NCBI RefSeq assembly: GCF_002574545.1
Contig: NZ_NUGT01000028.1
Coordinates: 1 to 64,000 of the forward strand
Reading direction: 5' to 3'
DNA: 64,000 nucleotides
From: Bacillus sp. AFS055030
Lineage (GTDB): Bacteria > Bacillota > Bacilli > Bacillales > Bacillaceae_G
This document shows, piece by piece, positions 46,392 to 56,533 of this stretch (positions are counted from its first letter, which is position 1; every line of letters starts with the position of its first letter). The notes beneath the pieces were generated by a model. It was not told where the DNA came from and did not search any database. It saw nothing but the letters and a program-made list of their open reading frames with translations. The translations under genes and the position numbers were made by a program.

Positions 46392-47426
46392 TTGGGTATT
46401 AGAGTGAGTATAATTATACCTGTCTATAATTCTGAACGGTATATTGTCGAATGTATTGAATCCCTTCTACAACAAACTTTAAGAGATTGTGAATTTATTT
46501 TTATAAATGATGGATCGCAAGATAATAGTAGAAAAATAATTGAAAATTATCAATCTTTAGATGACAGAATTAAACTAATTAACCAAGAGAATCAAGGAGT
46601 AAGCATTGCTAGAAATAATGGGTTGTTATTGGCCACTGGTGAATATGTAGGATTTGTTGATGCTGATGACTATGTAAAAGATGATATGTATGAAGTATTG
46701 CTAAACGCTGCAGAAAAAAGCGGCTGTGATGTTGTATTATCTAATTTTGAAAGTGAGATTACGGGAAAGAGGATTATTATTAGATATCCATTTTTGATAA
46801 ATACTGTTCTTGATCAAAAGTATATTGAAGAGGTAATATTGCCTTTTTTTCTTGAATCTGAACACCTGAATAGTGTAGTTAATAAACTCTATAAGAATAA
46901 AGTAATAAAACAAAACAATGTAAAGTTCCCAGAAAAAATGGCTTTAGGTGAAGATGGGATGTTCAATATCCATTTTTTTAGTAATGCAACTACTATGCAA
47001 TATATTGATTATACTGGATATTATTATAGAGAAGTAATTGGTAGTGCTACTAGAAATATATCAGAAAAAGATTATTTTAAACGTGCATTAGAAGTATATC
47101 AATCCGAATTACCAGAGATATATTCAGATAAAGTAGAGAATGCAAAAATCTGGCAACTAAAGTCAATAAAACTAGTAAATAGTGTATTTTCATACATACA
47201 TATATATTTTACACCTTCCAAACAAATGAGTATTGGAAAAAGATATAGATACGTAAAGAGTATGGTATATAATAAGGACCTTAAAAGTGCACTAGCTCTA
47301 TATCTTAACAGCAATAATTACTGTTCCTTAGGTAGATATGAAAAGTTTATATTAAATCTAATTAAAAATAAGTCAATTATTGGATTATATATACTAACAG
47401 CATACAGTAGATTCAGAAATAAATAA
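46392..47426 (+). CDS. Family 2 glycosyltransferase (EpsH/EpsJ-like)
   Basis: 344-aa GT-A enzyme: SIIIPVYNSERYIVECIESL, FINDGSQDNS, and VGFVDADDYV (DXD). TTG start 46392 with AAGGGAG ten bases upstream. The C-terminal part is basic and partly hydrophobic, consistent with membrane association. Confidence 0.87.
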   Translation: MGIRVSIIIPVYNSERYIVECIESLLQQTLRDCEFIFINDGSQDNSRKIIENYQSLDDRIKLINQENQGVSIARNNGLLLATGEYVGFVDADDYVKDDMYEVLLNAAEKSGCDVVLSNFESEITGKRIIIRYPFLINTVLDQKYIEEVILPFFLESEHLNSVVNKLYKNKVIKQNNVKFPEKMALGEDGMFNIHFFSNATTMQYIDYTGYYYREVIGSATRNISEKDYFKRALEVYQSELPEIYSDKVENAKIWQLKSIKLVNSVFSYIHIYFTPSKQMSIGKRYRYVKSMVYNKDLKSALALYLNSNNYCSLGRYEKFILNLIKNKSIIGLYILTAYSRFRNK

Positions 47427-47444
47427 TTTTGGGAGGGAATTATT

Positions 47445-48617
47445 GTGAGAATTATGATGTTTGCACATGATGGTAGCCTAAACAGAGGATGTGAGGCTAT
47501 CGTTCGTTCAACTACTAACCTAATTAAGGAAAGAATAAATCAATCTAAAGTTTACTTAGCATCTGGAAAGCCCGAAACGGATCGAATAATTACCATGTTG
47601 GATGGAATATATGATGGTTCTAGCCAAAGTATTAAGAAATATTCTTATGATTGGATTCTTTCCTCACTTAAATTTAAGTTTTTTAATGATGAGTCCTATG
47701 CCTTAGGAAAAATCCACAACAATATAATTAAGCATATAAATAATGTCGATGTTTGTTTATCGATTGGTGGAGATAATTACTGTTATGGGGAACAGCCAGG
47801 ATGGTATGAAATAGATAGAAGAATTAAGGCGAAAGGTAAGAAGTTAGTTTTATGGGGATGTTCAATCGGTGAAGAGGATATGTCTGATAGAAAATTAGCA
47901 GACTTAAAATTATTTGATTTAATATTGGCTCGCGAAACACTTACGTATAATATGCTTAAAAGGAATGGACTTCAAAATGTAAAACTTTGTGCGGACCCAG
48001 CATTTACAATGGAAAAAGAGGAATTGGAATTGCCCGTAGGATGGCAAGTAGGAAATACAGTTGGACTTAATTTCAGCCCTCTTGTCTGGTCAAAAAATAA
48101 AGATTCCCAGTTCTCAATAAGAAATCTAATAAACCATATATTAGATACAACCGATATGACGATTGCCCTTACTCCTCATGTAATTGAGGATGGGAATAAT
48201 GACTATGATATTTTATATAATTACTATAAAGAATTTAAACATACCGAAAGAGTAATCATATTACCAGATAATTTAAATGCGATTCAGTATAAAGGCTATA
48301 TAGCTCGTATGAGATTTTTTATAGGGGCAAGGACACACGCAACTATTGCCGCATATTCAAATTATGTTCCAACTATGGTTTTAGGATACAGTATAAAATC
48401 AAAAGGGATTGCTAGGGACCTATTTGGGGAAGAGAAATTAGTTTTAGGACTTAATGAAATGTCAGATAGTCAAAAACTCATTAATAATTTTGAACAAATG
48501 GTAAATGAAGAAGATGAAATTAGAAAGCAACTAAAACAGAGCATCCCAAACATAAAAAAAATGTCATATAAAGCAGTAGAGTATCTTAATGAAGTAATAA
48601 AAATAGGTGCTAAATGA
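47445..48617 (+). CDS. Polysaccharide pyruvyl transferase family protein
   Basis: 390 aa, PF04230-type: DGSLNRGCEAIVRSTTNLI, LSIGGDNYCYG and the C-terminal GARTHATIAAYSNYVP with MVLGYSIKSKGIARDLFG. Such enzymes transfer a ketal pyruvate from PEP to a sugar, making the polymer acidic; EpsI/EpsO in B. subtilis belong here. GTG start with GGGAGGG upstream. It overlaps the next gene by four bases. Confidence 0.88.
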   Translation: MRIMMFAHDGSLNRGCEAIVRSTTNLIKERINQSKVYLASGKPETDRIITMLDGIYDGSSQSIKKYSYDWILSSLKFKFFNDESYALGKIHNNIIKHINNVDVCLSIGGDNYCYGEQPGWYEIDRRIKAKGKKLVLWGCSIGEEDMSDRKLADLKLFDLILARETLTYNMLKRNGLQNVKLCADPAFTMEKEELELPVGWQVGNTVGLNFSPLVWSKNKDSQFSIRNLINHILDTTDMTIALTPHVIEDGNNDYDILYNYYKEFKHTERVIILPDNLNAIQYKGYIARMRFFIGARTHATIAAYSNYVPTMVLGYSIKSKGIARDLFGEEKLVLGLNEMSDSQKLINNFEQMVNEEDEIRKQLKQSIPNIKKMSYKAVEYLNEVIKIGAK

Positions 48618-49804
48618 AGAAGAACTTACTATTTGTTATGCCAGGTCTATCTGCTGGTGGTGGAGAAAAAAGCTTAGTAAATTTATTATCTCAAATTGAT
48701 TTTGATAGATATAACGTGGATCTTTTTTTATTTAATCATACGGGAATATTTATGGGAGTTTTACCTAGTGAGGTAAAAGTTTTGCCATTATCAGAGACCT
48801 ATAATCTATTTTCATTACCGCTTGTTCAATCTATACAGAAACTATTATTTAAAAGAGAAATATCGTTAGTATTTAATAGAATTATGTTCACTATAATGAA
48901 TAAAATCAGTAGTAATTCATCTGTTGGAGAACAATATAGTTGGAAATACTTGTCTAAGTCAATAGCTTCAATAGATAAAACATATGATACAGCAGTAGGG
49001 TTTTTAGAGAAAACATCAAACTATTTTGTTATTGATAAAGTAAGAGCTCTAAAAAAAATTGGTTGGGTTCATACTGATTATGACAAGTTAGGTATGAATC
49101 CGAACTTTGATATTAAGTACTTTAATGATCTAGATAATATTGTTACTGTTTCTGAAGAATGCGCAAGCGTTTTAAAGAAAAGATTTCCGGGTCAAAGGAA
49201 TAAAGTAAAAGTCATATACAATATTGTATCTCCAAAAACAATATATGAAATGGCTAGTCATGATAGTGGGAAATTATATGATAAAAACGAAGGAGAAATT
49301 GAGATACTATCGGTTGGCAGATTAAATTATTCCAAAGGTTTCGAACTTGCTATTGAATCATGCAAAATATTGATCGACAAAGGTTACAAGATTAAATGGA
49401 ATATTATAGGAGAAGGAGAAGAAAGAGAGAATTTAACAAAACTCATAAAATTTAATAATCTAGAAGAGCATTTTAAATTAATAGGGTTAAAGGCTAATCC
49501 ATACCCGTATATAAAACAAGCTGATATTTATGTTCAACCATCAAGGTTCGAAGGAAAATCCATAGCGATTGATGAAGCTAAGATACTACAAAAACCTATA
49601 GTTGTTACAAATTATAGTACAGCAAAAGACCAAATATCTAATAAAATAAACGGTCTTATAGCGGAGATGAATCCAGATTCAATCGCTGATAATATAGAAA
49701 AACTAATTAAAAATGTAGAATTAAAAAATAAGATTGTAAAGAACTTATCCCAAGAAGATTTAGGGACTGAAGGTGAGATAGAAAAATTGTACAAACTGAT
49801 ATAG
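48614..49804 (+). CDS. Family 4 glycosyltransferase, second copy
   Basis: 396 aa. GLSAGGGEKSLVNLLSQI, GWVHTDYDKLGMNPNFD, TVSEECASVLKKRFPG, SVGRLNYSKGFELAIES and QPSRFEGKSIAIDEAKIL. Very similar in its middle and C-terminal part to the next gene, which starts 11 bases later, so the pair looks like a tandem duplication. Confidence 0.87.
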   Translation: MKKNLLFVMPGLSAGGGEKSLVNLLSQIDFDRYNVDLFLFNHTGIFMGVLPSEVKVLPLSETYNLFSLPLVQSIQKLLFKREISLVFNRIMFTIMNKISSNSSVGEQYSWKYLSKSIASIDKTYDTAVGFLEKTSNYFVIDKVRALKKIGWVHTDYDKLGMNPNFDIKYFNDLDNIVTVSEECASVLKKRFPGQRNKVKVIYNIVSPKTIYEMASHDSGKLYDKNEGEIEILSVGRLNYSKGFELAIESCKILIDKGYKIKWNIIGEGEERENLTKLIKFNNLEEHFKLIGLKANPYPYIKQADIYVQPSRFEGKSIAIDEAKILQKPIVVTNYSTAKDQISNKINGLIAEMNPDSIADNIEKLIKNVELKNKIVKNLSQEDLGTEGEIEKLYKLI

Positions 49805-49815
49805 GGGTGAAATTT

Positions 49816-51024
49816 TTGAAAAAAAATATTTTATTTATTATGAGTAATTTAAACTGTGGTGGAGCAGAAAAAGCCCTTATTTCTTTGTTAGAAACAATGA
49901 ATTATAAAGATTATAGTGTTGACTTATTATTATTTAAGCATGAGGGAATATTTTATTCAAAAGTACCAAATCAAGTAAATATTATAAATGAAATGCCAGA
50001 GTATAGGTACTTTGAAATGCCATTAAAAAAAGCTATCAAAGAATGTTTTAAATTAGGAAAATATAAATTAGCCTTTTCAAGGATAAAGGCAGGCTTTATT
50101 TTTAAAACTGAAAAAAATAGAGTTAGATGTGATCAAAGAGTGTGGAAATACTTATCAAATGCATTTATTCCCTTAAATAAGCAATATGATGTAGCAATAG
50201 GTTATCTTGAAAATAATCCTGTGTATTTCTGTATAGATAAAGTAATTGCTAGAAAAAAAATAGGGTTTATTCATAATGATTATGACAAGCTTGGAATGAA
50301 CCCTGAAATTGATAAATATTACTTTGAAAAGCTAGATAATATTGTGACAGTATCAACAGAGTGCGGTAATGTTTTAAAGAAAAGATTTCCGATGTATAAA
50401 AATAAAGTTAAAGTAATGCATAATATTGTATCTCCAAAGATGATTAATGAGATGTCTAATGAAGAAATTGAATTAAATTTCAAAGGAATAACGCTGGTTT
50501 CAATAGGAAGATTAAACAATCAAAAAGGGTTTGATATGGCAATAGAAGCCTGTAAAAATTTAATTGAAAGTGGATATAAAGTTAAGTGGTATATTATTGG
50601 AGAGGGAGAAGAAAGAAAGAAGTTAGAAAAACTTATTGAGGAACATAAACTTCATGATAGTTTTATACTTCTGGGTATTAAAACAAATCCTTATCCCTAT
50701 ATTAGAAATGCAGATATATATATTCAACCATCCAGGTTTGAAGGGAAATCAATCGCAATAGATGAGGCGAAAATTTTAAGAAAGCCTATAGTTGTTACTA
50801 ATTTTAGTACTGTAAAAGATCAAATTCGAAATTATGAGAATGGGATCATAGTTAAGATGGAGGCAATATCGATATCAGATGGTATAAAAAAACTAATTGA
50901 CGATGCTAATTTAAGAAATAAATTAATTAATAATTTATCTAATGAGCGGTTAGGCACAGAATCAGAAATTGAAAAATTATATGTAATGTTAGAAGATAGA
51001 AAGGAATCAGTCAATGTTATTTAA
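49816..51024 (+). CDS. Family 4 glycosyltransferase, third copy
   Basis: 402 aa from TTG 49816, six bases after AGGGGTGA; the GTG at 49807 lies inside that RBS. Motifs parallel the upstream copy: NCGGAEKALISLLE, GFIHNDYDKLGMNPEID, TVSTECGNVLKKRFP, SIGRLNNQKGFDMAIEA and QPSRFEGKSIAIDEAKIL. The shared donor-site block suggests the same activated sugar. Overlaps the next gene by 11 bases. Confidence 0.87.
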   Translation: MKKNILFIMSNLNCGGAEKALISLLETMNYKDYSVDLLLFKHEGIFYSKVPNQVNIINEMPEYRYFEMPLKKAIKECFKLGKYKLAFSRIKAGFIFKTEKNRVRCDQRVWKYLSNAFIPLNKQYDVAIGYLENNPVYFCIDKVIARKKIGFIHNDYDKLGMNPEIDKYYFEKLDNIVTVSTECGNVLKKRFPMYKNKVKVMHNIVSPKMINEMSNEEIELNFKGITLVSIGRLNNQKGFDMAIEACKNLIESGYKVKWYIIGEGEERKKLEKLIEEHKLHDSFILLGIKTNPYPYIRNADIYIQPSRFEGKSIAIDEAKILRKPIVVTNFSTVKDQIRNYENGIIVKMEAISISDGIKKLIDDANLRNKLINNLSNERLGTESEIEKLYVMLEDRKESVNVI

Positions 51025-52198
51025 ACTAATTTGTTTACTTACGTTTTCTATAATAATATTAATTATTTTAATAGATATTGTACCATTATTTCAGGATTGG
51101 CTAAGTAGAATACATATAGGAAGATTTAATGATAAAAAAACGTGGAGCGAATCAATTACTAATAAGAGTGTAAAATGGCTGAATAATACACCTAAAATAA
51201 AGGTCACTGATAATACGAGATTCGTAGTATTGGATATGTTAAGTGGAAATTATTCTAAAAACACTATCCAACATTGGCAAGAAGCATCCTTATTATTAGG
51301 ATTAGTTGAGTATTTAAAAACTAATCCAGACAAGAGTGTTGTTAATAGTATTAAAAAATATTTAAATGATAAATTCGATCAAAATGGCCAATGGAAACAA
51401 AAACCAGCTAATATTGATGTTGCAATTTTAGCTTATGCGGTATTGAAAATAGAGTTTATAGATGTTAATAAATATAAAAATGCTTTAGATTTTACTTGGA
51501 AAATGATACAAGAACATATAGGAACAGACGGTACTGTTGGATATAGGAAATCGATGGAAAACTACAGATATGTAGATACCATTGGTTTCATATGTCCTTT
51601 TTTAGTATCCTATGGTACTAAATATAATAAGGTTGAGTGTATAGAATTAGCAATTAAGCAAATTTCTGAGTATGAACAATATGGAATGTTAGAAAAACAG
51701 TATGTACCAATTCATGCTTATAAGTTGGAAAATAAAGCTCCGCTAGGATTATATGGCTGGGGCAGAGGTCTTGGATGGTTCGCAATTGGACTAATTGATA
51801 CTTGGAATGAACTACCAGTAACAAGTAAATATAAAACCATCTTAGAACAAAGTGTCATTAAGTTTGCAAAAGCAGCAATAAGTTATCAACAATTGAATGG
51901 AAGTTGGAATTGGACTGTTACGAGAGAAGAAACTAGATCTGATTCTTCTGCAACGGCCACGTTAGGATGGTTTATTCTAAACGCAGGAAAAATCGAAGAA
52001 ATTTCAAAAGAATGTTTAAGCAGTGCGGATAGGGCCATTAACTACTTAATGAAAGTTACAAGAAGAAATGGCGAAGTAGATTTTTCCCAAGGTGATACGA
52101 AGGATATTGGCGTTTATTCAATGTTATTTAATATATTGCCTTTTACTCAAGGATTTTGTACTAGAATGATAAATTTATATAATAAAAAGGTTGCGTGA
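51014..52198 (+). CDS. Membrane-anchored GH88/GH105-like glycoside hydrolase
   Basis: 394 aa. An N-terminal signal anchor (about residues 3-25) is followed by an alpha/alpha-barrel. The motifs GWGRGLGWFAIGLIDT and GSWNWTVTREETRSDSSATATLGWF match unsaturated-uronyl hydrolases such as YteR/YesR. Such enzymes remove the 4,5-unsaturated uronic acid left by a lyase. Placement at the end of an eps operon suggests trimming or turnover of this polymer. The catalytic Asp cannot be fixed by eye. Confidence 0.75.
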   Translation: MLFKLICLLTFSIIILIILIDIVPLFQDWLSRIHIGRFNDKKTWSESITNKSVKWLNNTPKIKVTDNTRFVVLDMLSGNYSKNTIQHWQEASLLLGLVEYLKTNPDKSVVNSIKKYLNDKFDQNGQWKQKPANIDVAILAYAVLKIEFIDVNKYKNALDFTWKMIQEHIGTDGTVGYRKSMENYRYVDTIGFICPFLVSYGTKYNKVECIELAIKQISEYEQYGMLEKQYVPIHAYKLENKAPLGLYGWGRGLGWFAIGLIDTWNELPVTSKYKTILEQSVIKFAKAAISYQQLNGSWNWTVTREETRSDSSATATLGWFILNAGKIEEISKECLSSADRAINYLMKVTRRNGEVDFSQGDTKDIGVYSMLFNILPFTQGFCTRMINLYNKKVA

Positions 52199-52279
52199 AA
52201 AATTACTGGCCCAAATAAGCCTTAAAATTATTATTTAGGTTTTAATGATTTTATAGTTTTACTAGAGAGAAGGATATTA

Positions 52280-53827
52280 GTGAGAATAAAAAATTCTATA
52301 ATTAATATATTTGCTGGTTTGGGAAATCAGATTGTAATTACACTTTTAAGTTTTATTTCAAGAACGGTGTTTATAAATAGTTTAGGGATTGAATATCTCG
52401 GATTAAATGGACTTCTTACAAATATACTTTCAATGTTAACACTAGCAGAGGCGGGCATAGGGGCTAGTATTATTTATAGTCTATATAAACCAGTAGCGGA
52501 AAATGATCAAGAAAAAATTAATGTACTAATGAAGCTATACAAAAAAGCATATTTTATAATAGCTTTAATTGTATTGCTCCTAGGACTTTCACTAATGCCG
52601 TTTTTGGGGTTCTTTATTAAGGATTCGAATCTCGAAAATGTTAATACCATTTATTTTTTATTTTTACTTAATACTGTTGCACCTTATTTCTATCTTCATA
52701 AGACATCGTTTTTAAATGTTAGTCAGAAAAGTTATATTGTAACAGGCGCTTATACGATCTCCTCAATTATATCTACATGTTTAAAGATTGGTATACTTTA
52801 CTTTACAAAAAATTATATATTGTACTTGGTTATTGATAGTATTGTTACGATAACTACAAGTGTTGCATTAACATATGTAGTTAATAAAATGTACCCATTC
52901 TTAAAAAATAAAGTATTAAATAAGTTAGACTTTGAGACGAAAAATAAAATTATCAAAAATATAAAGGCGATTGTATTACAAAACATTGGGAATTATTTAG
53001 TAATTGGTACAGATAACATAATAATCTCTTCTTTTATTAGCGTTGCAGCTGTAGGACTATACTCCAACTATAATTTACTAATTGAAATTTGTCGAAATTT
53101 TACTTATCAAATTTTCAATAATATGTATCATAGTATTGGAAATTTAGTAGCAATAGAAAACGTGGAGAGGATATACAGTATTTATAAAGTATATATGATG
53201 CTAAACTTTTGGTTATATTCATTCTTTTCAATTTTATTACTTATTGTAATTGAACCGTTCATCAAAATTTGGATAGGTTCTGAGTATCTTATGAGTAAAG
53301 GTGTACTAATAATATTAATGATTATTTTTTATGAAAGAGGTTTGAGGAATGCAATTACAACCGTAAAAACTACTGCGGGTGTTTTTCACGAAGATCGATA
53401 TGCCCCTTTGTGTCAGGCTGTTATAAACCTCATTGCATCTATAATATTAGTTAAGTATTTGGGAATAGCAGGAGTTTTTATTGGAACGCTTATAAGTGTT
53501 TTGCTTGTTCCTTTCTGGACGACTCCATATTTAGTTTTTACAAAAGTTTTTAATAAATCAGTTAACATTTATTATTTAAAATATGTATATTATTTAATCA
53601 TTGGTATTGGAACATATTTTTTAACAAACTTTATATGCGGTTTTATCTTTTTAAACGATATATATAGTTTGTTATTAAAACTTATTATTTGCATAGTTGT
53701 TCCTAATTTAGTTTATATTTTTATTTTTTATAAATCAGAAGAATTTAAGTATTTACTTGATATTTTAAAAAATATTATAGGTTTACTACTTGAGCGTAAT
53801 AGAGCAAATAAGAAATTAATGATGTAA
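52280..53827 (+). CDS. epsK: Oligosaccharide flippase (Wzx, EpsK-like)
   Basis: 515 aa with 12-14 predicted membrane helices, MOP/Polysacc_synt family. The start FAGLGNQIVITLLSFISRTVFINSLGIEYLGLNGL is typical of flippases that move the lipid-linked repeat unit outward. GTG 52280 with GAGAGAAGG upstream. Last gene of the operon, followed by a strong terminator. Confidence 0.88.
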   Translation: MRIKNSIINIFAGLGNQIVITLLSFISRTVFINSLGIEYLGLNGLLTNILSMLTLAEAGIGASIIYSLYKPVAENDQEKINVLMKLYKKAYFIIALIVLLLGLSLMPFLGFFIKDSNLENVNTIYFLFLLNTVAPYFYLHKTSFLNVSQKSYIVTGAYTISSIISTCLKIGILYFTKNYILYLVIDSIVTITTSVALTYVVNKMYPFLKNKVLNKLDFETKNKIIKNIKAIVLQNIGNYLVIGTDNIIISSFISVAAVGLYSNYNLLIEICRNFTYQIFNNMYHSIGNLVAIENVERIYSIYKVYMMLNFWLYSFFSILLLIVIEPFIKIWIGSEYLMSKGVLIILMIIFYERGLRNAITTVKTTAGVFHEDRYAPLCQAVINLIASIILVKYLGIAGVFIGTLISVLLVPFWTTPYLVFTKVFNKSVNIYYLKYVYYLIIGIGTYFLTNFICGFIFLNDIYSLLLKLIICIVVPNLVYIFIFYKSEEFKYLLDILKNIIGLLLERNRANKKLMM

Positions 53828-53836
53828 AAATAAGAA

Positions 53837-53876
53837 GAGCCCACTCATTCTATCTTGAATGAGTGGGCTTTTTTCT
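53837..53876 (+). terminator. Terminator at the end of the eps operon
   Basis: AGAGCCCACTCATTC pairs with GAATGAGTGGGCTTTTTT. Very strong. Confidence 0.92.
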
Positions 53877-53999
53877 ATTAATAAGCTTTATTAATATAAA
53901 AAAATGTATCTTTTGACTATTAAATAATCCAAACTTTTTTACCTTTTATTGCATTATATTAATATAAAATATGAAAGTTATAAGAGGTGTAATTTAAAA

Positions 54000-56414
54000 A
54001 TGGCAATTAATGCTAAGCTTGGAGACCTTGATGATTTAGATTTCGCTACAAAGGTTCCCTCTGAAAATGATGTGTTGACATACGATAGTTCTAAATCAAA
54101 ATGGATTCCAAAAACACCTGTTTTTCCTGATATAAAAAACTATTCAAGTTCATATGTAATAGAATTAGCTAAATGGAATATTAAAAATGATGGGACTAAT
54201 GCTTCCTCTACAACAAAAGGAATAAATGATGCATTAGTCTGGGCAAAATCACATGGGTTTAATCATATAGTACTCCCAAATGGGATATATAAGTTAATCA
54301 TTGATAGTACATCATTTTCATGTATTGTCATGCAAAGTGGTATACATTTTGAAATGATGGATGATTGTGTATTGGAACTGGAGACTAATTCTTCACCATG
54401 GTATAGAGTATTCCAAATGAAAGGGGTAAAGAATGCAAAAATTACCGGTGGGAAAATTATTGGTGATAAAAAAACTCATATATATCAATTAGATGTAAAG
54501 TTTGTAAGGGGAGGAATTAATACTGATGGTTCATTTAATGATAACCCTAATTTTATACGAAGTGAAATTATTGATAGATATGATAATCCAGGACTATTAA
54601 AAGCATTTAGATTGTGGGCTATTCCAGGTATTTCAAATACTGGGTATAGTTTTTATCAATATAAAAATAGTGTATCTAATAGCACTTTAGTAGGTTCTAG
54701 GACGAATGGTCAATTTGCACCAGCGGCTTCAACAGGTAGAGGGTGGTTTGATGTGATAGAGAACTGTAATAAGATGGTATTCGTAATCAATATTACATCT
54801 TCACCTTTAACTGATTCTCAAATTGCTCAAATAAATGCAAAAGTTGATAGTCAAAATTATACACATGAATGGGGGCACGGTATAGAAATAGCAGGCTCAA
54901 ACAATATTGAAATAGAAAATATTGAAATAAAAGATTGCACTGGTGATGCAATTTTAACTAGCTGGCTAGAGCATAAATCTAATTCTACTGATTATACTCA
55001 AGAGGACATGGGATCAAAAATTAAAATACAAGGCTGCAACTTACACAATTGCCGAAGACAGGGGATATCACTAACGGGGTCAAACGATGTGTGTATTTTA
55101 AATAATAAAATACACCAAATTGGATATGCTGATGACGGTGTGACAATAGATGGAACTGCACCAATGTTTGGGATAGATATTGAATCTATGTGGTCTGAAA
55201 GTAATATACCAACATGGCGGCCAGAACTAAATCAACCTGGATTAGAATTAAACACAAGGATTTATATTTGTAACAACCACATTTTAAATAACGCTAAAGG
55301 TCACTTTGTAAATGCTGATGGTATTTATGTAACGTTAGAAAACAACATATTTGAAGGGTATAATGTAGGAGGGATAAGTTCTTATCCGAATAACTGGTAT
55401 GTAAAATACCTAGAAAATACTTTCATTAGTTGTGAACTATGGGTTGAAGGTGACAATATTGTTAATGGTGCCTTATTTGATAAAGGTAATATAAAATTAA
55501 TTGATGTAAAAGGTGCAGTGATCAATAACTGTAAGATTAAAAATGGATTATTCTATGGTTCAAGTGTTTACGGATATTTTGGAACACCTACTGTAGATAT
55601 TGCCACAGGAACATTCACTTATAATGTTGCACATGGAATGGGGAATGGTGCAAAGATATGTTTTGAACAATGGGTTGGAAAGGTTCCTTCGGGTATTAGT
55701 ATAGATAAACTTTATTATACTACTAATGTTACATCAAATAGTTTTAAAGTGTCAGAAACGCAAGGTGGGACACCGGTTGTAATAACAGATGCAGGTGTAA
55801 CAGGATTTAATATTAGTAGATACGATTATGGAAGTTGTAGCATTTCTAATATTTACGTTGAAAGAGATTGGAGAAATAATAATACTTTAACGGATGGATT
55901 TTCTATTATTTTGACCGGCGGTGTTGTTAAGAATATAACAGTAAAAAACTATGAAGTAGGCATCCGCTCTCCTCAAAATTATGTTGGACGACCTATATCA
56001 GTAGACGGATTAACAGTAATAGAAGGTGGAGTAAACTTAGAAAGTTGCAATTTAAGTAATGGTAAATTTCTAAGAGCTAAAACTGGAATAATTGGGGGAG
56101 ATATTAATTTAGGATCTAACGATGTGAAATATACTAGAAAAATAATATTGGACAATTGTCTATTTCAAAATGTTGGTATAAATTACAACGGTAATGTTTT
56201 AAATAATCGAAGTACATTTTTTAACACTATTATTAGAAAAATTGATAATAATGCAACGTCTACCATTAGCAATAGTTATTTAGAAAACAGTAGTATAAGC
56301 TTACACTGGTTAACCAAAGTAAAAGCTTTTACGATAGTAAGAAATATTTTTAATAATGTAGTTACTGATACAAATTCAAGTACTGTATTAATAGAAAACT
56401 TAAATTTAACTTAA
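54000..56414 (+). CDS. Right-handed beta-helix protein, phage tailspike / pectate-lyase-like
   Basis: 804 aa from ATG 54000, with AAGAGGTG about ten bases upstream. The N-terminal LGDLDDLDF and ENDVLTYDSSKSKWIPKTP resemble the short repeats of phage tail-fibre proteins. Next comes a pectate-lyase-3-like entry (GINDALVWAKSHGFNHIVLP) and many beta-helix turns rich in Asn and Ile (SNNIEIENIEIKDCTGDAI). There is no signal peptide. It may cleave the neighbouring polysaccharide, but catalytic residues are not identifiable by eye. No other phage genes are nearby. Confidence 0.75.
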   Translation: MAINAKLGDLDDLDFATKVPSENDVLTYDSSKSKWIPKTPVFPDIKNYSSSYVIELAKWNIKNDGTNASSTTKGINDALVWAKSHGFNHIVLPNGIYKLIIDSTSFSCIVMQSGIHFEMMDDCVLELETNSSPWYRVFQMKGVKNAKITGGKIIGDKKTHIYQLDVKFVRGGINTDGSFNDNPNFIRSEIIDRYDNPGLLKAFRLWAIPGISNTGYSFYQYKNSVSNSTLVGSRTNGQFAPAASTGRGWFDVIENCNKMVFVINITSSPLTDSQIAQINAKVDSQNYTHEWGHGIEIAGSNNIEIENIEIKDCTGDAILTSWLEHKSNSTDYTQEDMGSKIKIQGCNLHNCRRQGISLTGSNDVCILNNKIHQIGYADDGVTIDGTAPMFGIDIESMWSESNIPTWRPELNQPGLELNTRIYICNNHILNNAKGHFVNADGIYVTLENNIFEGYNVGGISSYPNNWYVKYLENTFISCELWVEGDNIVNGALFDKGNIKLIDVKGAVINNCKIKNGLFYGSSVYGYFGTPTVDIATGTFTYNVAHGMGNGAKICFEQWVGKVPSGISIDKLYYTTNVTSNSFKVSETQGGTPVVITDAGVTGFNISRYDYGSCSISNIYVERDWRNNNTLTDGFSIILTGGVVKNITVKNYEVGIRSPQNYVGRPISVDGLTVIEGGVNLESCNLSNGKFLRAKTGIIGGDINLGSNDVKYTRKIILDNCLFQNVGINYNGNVLNNRSTFFNTIIRKIDNNATSTISNSYLENSSISLHWLTKVKAFTIVRNIFNNVVTDTNSSTVLIENLNLT

Positions 56415-56468
56415 CTACACGATAATAACAGACTTAATATATCTCTACTAATCTAAAACTGAGTAATG

Positions 56469-56498
56469 AAGCTAAGGAATATCTTAATTCCTTAGCTT
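56469..56498. terminator. Hairpin between the beta-helix gene and the minus-strand RiPP operon
   Basis: AAGCTAAGGAAT pairs perfectly with ATTCCTTAGCTT; weak T-run. It can serve both convergent units. Confidence 0.6.
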
Positions 56499-56533
56499 AT
56501 TTAAATGATTTAAATTAAGGTGATTATATCTTC

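Noticed and set aside
54000-56414. Prophage remnant
   Set aside because: Only one phage-like gene is present, without integrase, attachment sites or other structural genes, so a captured single gene is more likely.
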